Source: CAZTHC01 sp964613425 (lineage in GTDB: Bacteria; Bacillota; Clostridia; TANB77; CAG-508). Taken from it: a stretch of DNA of 7,184 bases. The translations under genes and the position numbers were made by a program. Position 1 is the stretch's first letter. The number at the start of each line of letters is the position of its first letter. This document shows, in pieces, positions 4,841 to 7,184 of the stretch. The notes under the pieces were generated by a model that worked only from the letters and a program-made list of their open reading frames with translations, was not told where the DNA came from and made no database searches. The stretch is from NCBI GenBank assembly GCA_964613425.1, contig CAZTHC010000056.1, positions 1-7,184 of the forward strand. Reading direction: 5' to 3'.

Positions 4841-5977
4841 TTAAAATAAGGTATCAGACTTACCATACATAAAGTCAAGAACTTTTGTGGCTTCGTCTTC
4901 GTTTGTAATTGGAGCCGGTTGCCAATTGTTTGTATTCCCAGTATATACATACATAGGAATAATGTTTTCACTACATTCTGTAATACGGTTATCAGAATCA
5001 AGAATAAAAGTTTCCTGAAAGATTACAGTTCTGTTTTCAGGTAAACGATTACCACCATAACAAAAATTACCTATAGAGTAAACAATCGGAACACCATTAT
5101 ATTCTTCAAAAGGTTGAAGAACATGTGGGTGACCACCAACTACGAGGTCTGCACCATGGTCTACAAATGAATGTGCACCAGCAATTTTCCAGCTCTCAGG
5201 AACATGTATCTTTTCAGTTCCTCCATGAAAGAAAACAATCTGGATATCGGTAGAAGTTTGTAAAGCATCCAATTCAGATACAATCTTTTCTATCCACCAT
5301 TCACTGTAGAAAGTGGCGAAAACAATTCCAATTTTAACGCCATCTTTTTCTAAAACAACGGAATTGTTCATGTCTCCCCAAAGAACATTTACAGTATCTA
5401 AAGCAGCTCTGGTATCTAAAGATCCCTGGCTTCCATAGTCTTCAGTATGATTATTTGCCAAAGACACACAATCAATACTGCTTACTGCAAAAACATTCGC
5501 ATTTCTTGTAGGAGATTTGAACCAAAATGCAGGAGAATAATCCTTAAATTTCATTTGAAGATTATTATCAGTAAAAACATTTTCACAATTTGCAATTGTA
5601 AAATCGTCTGCACCAATAATATCCATGCATTTTTCAAAGAAATAAGTAGGTTCTGAATTTGCTAAAGCATAATTCATAGTACCTACAGAACTATCGCCTT
5701 TTTGTGTAGCCAATGAACAGTCACCTAAAAAAGAAATAGTAATTTCTTTGCTTAAAACTTCTGGAGCTGTAGTTTCGATTGTTGTTACTGTAGTTTCAAC
5801 AGTTTCAGAATAAGAAATTACAGGTTCAGTTGCCGTTGTTTGTGATTCAACAATAGAAATAGGGGTAATAACCGCTAATTCAACTGTTGAACTTGTTGTA
5901 GCTTCCTGAACACAGGAAGTAGAAATAAGGGAAATAAAAAGGGCACCAAGTAGTAAGGAAATCCTTTTGTCAGCCAT
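4841..5977 (-). CDS. CapA-family (PGA_cap) exported protein, metallophosphatase-like
   Basis: The 378-residue protein starts at the CAT complement of 5975-5977, with AAGAAGGA seven bases upstream. An N-terminal export signal (about 5-21) ends in LISTSC. Cys22 could be lipidated, although S-T-S-C is a poor lipobox because position -3 is usually Leu/Val/Ile. Residues 24-75 form a Thr/Ser/Val/Glu-rich spacer. The catalytic-like domain follows, with metal-site motifs of the calcineurin-like fold: LGDCSLA (84-90), NCE (130-132), ANNH (174-177), HGG (251-253), GGHPHVLQP (281-289) and SIGNF (301-305). The family includes CapA/PgsA, needed for poly-gamma-glutamate capsule export. Isolated copies without capBC, as here, are common in gut Firmicutes and of unknown substrate. 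It should act outside the membrane. The gene is clearly richer in GC than both neighbours, suggesting a different origin. Confidence 0.9.
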   Translation of the reverse strand: MADKRISLLLGALFISLISTSCVQEATTSSTVELAVITPISIVESQTTATEPVISYSETVETTVTTIETTAPEVLSKEITISFLGDCSLATQKGDSSVGTMNYALANSEPTYFFEKCMDIIGADDFTIANCENVFTDNNLQMKFKDYSPAFWFKSPTRNANVFAVSSIDCVSLANNHTEDYGSQGSLDTRAALDTVNVLWGDMNNSVVLEKDGVKIGIVFATFYSEWWIEKIVSELDALQTSTDIQIVFFHGGTEKIHVPESWKIAGAHSFVDHGADLVVGGHPHVLQPFEEYNGVPIVYSIGNFCYGGNRLPENRTVIFQETFILDSDNRITECSENIIPMYVYTGNTNNWQPAPITNEDEATKVLDFMYGKSDTLF

Positions 5978-6012
5978 AGTATAGTCCTTCTTTCTATAAA
6001 AGTTATGTAAAC

Positions 6013-6041
6013 ATTATAGCGCAAAAAAGAAAAAAAGTCAA
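6013..6041 (-). promoter_or_regulatory. Promoter of the CapA-like gene
   Basis: On the minus strand, TTGACT (6041-6036) and TATAAT (6018-6013) are separated by 17 bases, five of six matches in the -35 and a perfect -10. The start of transcription would be near 6006, giving a leader of about 30 bases before the ATG at 5977. Confidence 0.8.
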
Positions 6042-6150
6042 TAAATGGCAAAGAACACAGCACTTAAAGAGTTAAGTTGTTAGTTAATACATATATTTCC
6101 TAAAAAAAGCAATAATAAAATTAATATAAAATGAAAGAGAGGAATTAACT

Positions 6151-7032
6151 ATGAAAAACAAAGTTTTTATAGCTATAAATTTAATAGTACTATTGATTAT
6201 AATACTTGGAATATCAGTAATGAATACAGAAACAAGAGCAGAAGGTGCTAAAGAAAAATTAAAGCAAGCAGTTAATGAATCATATACAGAGGAAAAATTA
6301 AATATTAATGAATTAAAAAATAATATAGAAAAAAACATAGATAATAGTAAAATTTTAAATAAAAATACCGAAAAATTTCCGGTGCATACAATTGTAGATG
6401 GATACGAATTTAAAGTAGAAGAAAATGGTGATGTACAACCAAAAGAAGAAAATAATAAAACTGAAAATAATGAAGAAGTGAATGAAATTGAAAATAAAGA
6501 CGATGTGAAAAAAGATGATGAAATTACTAATGAAGTAAAAACAATAGTAAAATATCAGGATGATGAAAAAACAGACAAAGGGATTACAATATCTACAAAA
6601 AAAGATGGAACTGTTAATATAAATGGAAAGAGTACAGATAAATTATTTATAAAAATATCGAATAATATTCAAATTTCAAACAATGTAAAAAGCTTTGAAA
6701 AATGGCAAGAGGAAGATGGAATAATAATAGAAAAAGGGAAACAAATAAAACAAAAAGTAACAATAATAAATGATAAAGCAACAGGTGGACAAGTAAATGC
6801 GGTATTAAGAACGGAGAAAAACGAGGCAACAGCAATATTAAAATTAGTAGATGAAAAAACAGAATTTGTAGGGGTATTAGAAGAAAACATAATAGCTAAC
6901 TATATATATATTGATAAGGGTGTTACAATAGATAATATGCAATTTAAAGTAGAAGTAACAGAAGAAATTTTTGAGGATGCTACAGTTAAAGAACAGAATA
7001 ATACTATATCTGAAGAGAACTTGGAAGATTAA
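6151..7032 (+). CDS. Secreted charged protein of unknown function, Clostridia type
   Basis: The 293-residue product has a short basic N-terminus, a hydrophobic segment (about 5-24) and a plausible signal-peptidase site after TETRA (residue 30). FPVHTIVDGYEFKVEENGDV (76-95) recalls short segments of pilin-like exported proteins in uncultured Clostridia. Residues 96-130 are a disordered spacer of Glu, Asn, Lys and Asp. The C-terminal part (about 141-271) has a beta-rich pattern: DGTVNINGKSTDKLFIKISN (152-171), GKQIKQKVTI (196-205), NYIYIDKGVTIDNMQFKVEV (240-259). It resembles a carbohydrate-binding-like domain found in phage tail and surface proteins of gut bacteria. The match is from memory and remote. 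There is no LPXTG anchor, so it is either released or held by an uncleaved N-terminal helix. AGAGGA sits seven bases upstream of the ATG. It is divergent from the CapA-like gene. Confidence 0.7.
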   Translation: MKNKVFIAINLIVLLIIILGISVMNTETRAEGAKEKLKQAVNESYTEEKLNINELKNNIEKNIDNSKILNKNTEKFPVHTIVDGYEFKVEENGDVQPKEENNKTENNEEVNEIENKDDVKKDDEITNEVKTIVKYQDDEKTDKGITISTKKDGTVNINGKSTDKLFIKISNNIQISNNVKSFEKWQEEDGIIIEKGKQIKQKVTIINDKATGGQVNAVLRTEKNEATAILKLVDEKTEFVGVLEENIIANYIYIDKGVTIDNMQFKVEVTEEIFEDATVKEQNNTISEENLED

Positions 7033-7051
7033 ATGAAGTGAACAGTTCTTC

Positions 7052-7080
7052 TTGATTTTGTTTTGTAAGTAATATATAAT
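7052..7080 (+). promoter_or_regulatory. Promoter of the RdgB-like gene
   Basis: TTGATT (7052-7057) and TATAAT (7075-7080) are separated by 17 bases. The predicted start near 7087 leaves a leader of about 35 bases. No terminator is visible between the preceding gene (stop 7032) and this promoter, so readthrough may add to transcription. Confidence 0.7.
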
Positions 7081-7121
7081 ACAAACGAATTACAAAATAC
7101 AAATGTTATAAGAGGAGAAAA

Positions 7122-7184
7122 ATGGAGAAAATAGTTTTAGCAAGTAATAACAAAAATAAAATTAAAGAGTTTAAAGAAATATTT
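7122..7184 (+). CDS. rdgB: RdgB/HAM1-type XTP/dITP diphosphatase, N-terminus only (cut by the window end)
   Basis: Twenty-one codons are visible. MEKIVLASNNKNKIKEFKEIF matches the invariant start of the Ham1/RdgB family: a short beta strand followed by the SxNxxK substrate-binding motif (Ser8, Asn10, Lys13). The enzyme hydrolyses XTP, ITP and dITP to monophosphate and pyrophosphate in the cytoplasm, keeping deaminated purines out of nucleic acids. The start is supported by GGAG (7114-7117) four bases upstream, a rather short spacing, and by a good promoter. In many Firmicutes it is adjacent to a YfcE-type phosphodiesterase or rph; the next gene is outside the window. Confidence 0.85.
   Translation, partial: MEKIVLASNNKNKIKEFKEIF

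Noticed and set aside
5447..5656. Plus-strand 69-codon ORF inside the CapA-like gene
   Set aside because: The opposite frame encodes conserved CapA motifs over the same bases. This ORF is an antisense shadow.
6647..6890. Minus-strand ORFs opposite the secreted-protein gene
   Set aside because: They are Phe/Leu/Ser-rich translations of the complement of an AT-rich, Lys/Glu-rich gene, with no supporting signals.

Overview
The window looks like chromosomal DNA of a low-GC Gram-positive bacterium, most likely an uncultured Clostridia-type gut Firmicute. The evidence is very AT-rich coding sequence with strong AAGGAG/GAGGAGG ribosome-binding sites, near-perfect TTGACA-N17-TATAAT promoters, PadR and XRE autoregulated operons with membrane-protein partners, and short hairpin-plus-T terminators. 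Species cannot be fixed from the sequence. Base composition is uneven. Spot counts of 60-base lines give about 35-47% GC in much of the stretch up to 1140 and in the minus-strand gene at 4841-5977, but about 18-28% between 1198 and 4800 and after 6151. This suggests a mosaic of segments with different histories.

Left part (1-1143): the last codons of rlmN (23S rRNA/tRNA adenine-C2 methyltransferase), a terminator, then about 1 kb without an intact recognisable gene. This stretch holds a decayed piece of the tryptophanyl-tRNA synthetase C-terminus, an unrecognised 85-codon ORF without a ribosome-binding site, and a GC-rich inverted repeat.

Middle part (1144-4834, plus strand): a stand-alone RhuM-family gene with its own consensus promoter and terminator, followed by two operons built on the same plan. 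The first encodes a 72-residue XRE repressor and a six-helix DUF3169-like membrane protein. The second encodes a PadR repressor and a six-helix membrane protein with a DUF1048/HAAS-like soluble N-terminus. In both operons the promoter is embedded in two operator-like repeats, and the two genes overlap by exactly 11 bp with a GAGGAGG site in the end of the repressor gene. Each repressor therefore probably controls itself and its membrane partner, responding to an unknown signal. A 16-bp bidirectional terminator closes this block.

Right part (4835-7184): a minus-strand CapA-family secreted protein (metallophosphatase-like fold) with its own promoter; a divergent plus-strand gene for a secreted, highly charged protein of a type seen in uncultured Clostridia; and the first 21 codons of an RdgB/HAM1-type XTP/dITP pyrophosphatase behind a good promoter. 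I see no rRNA, tRNA, CRISPR array or insertion-sequence transposase. The most informative novelty is the pair of compact repressor/membrane-protein switches with their readable operators.
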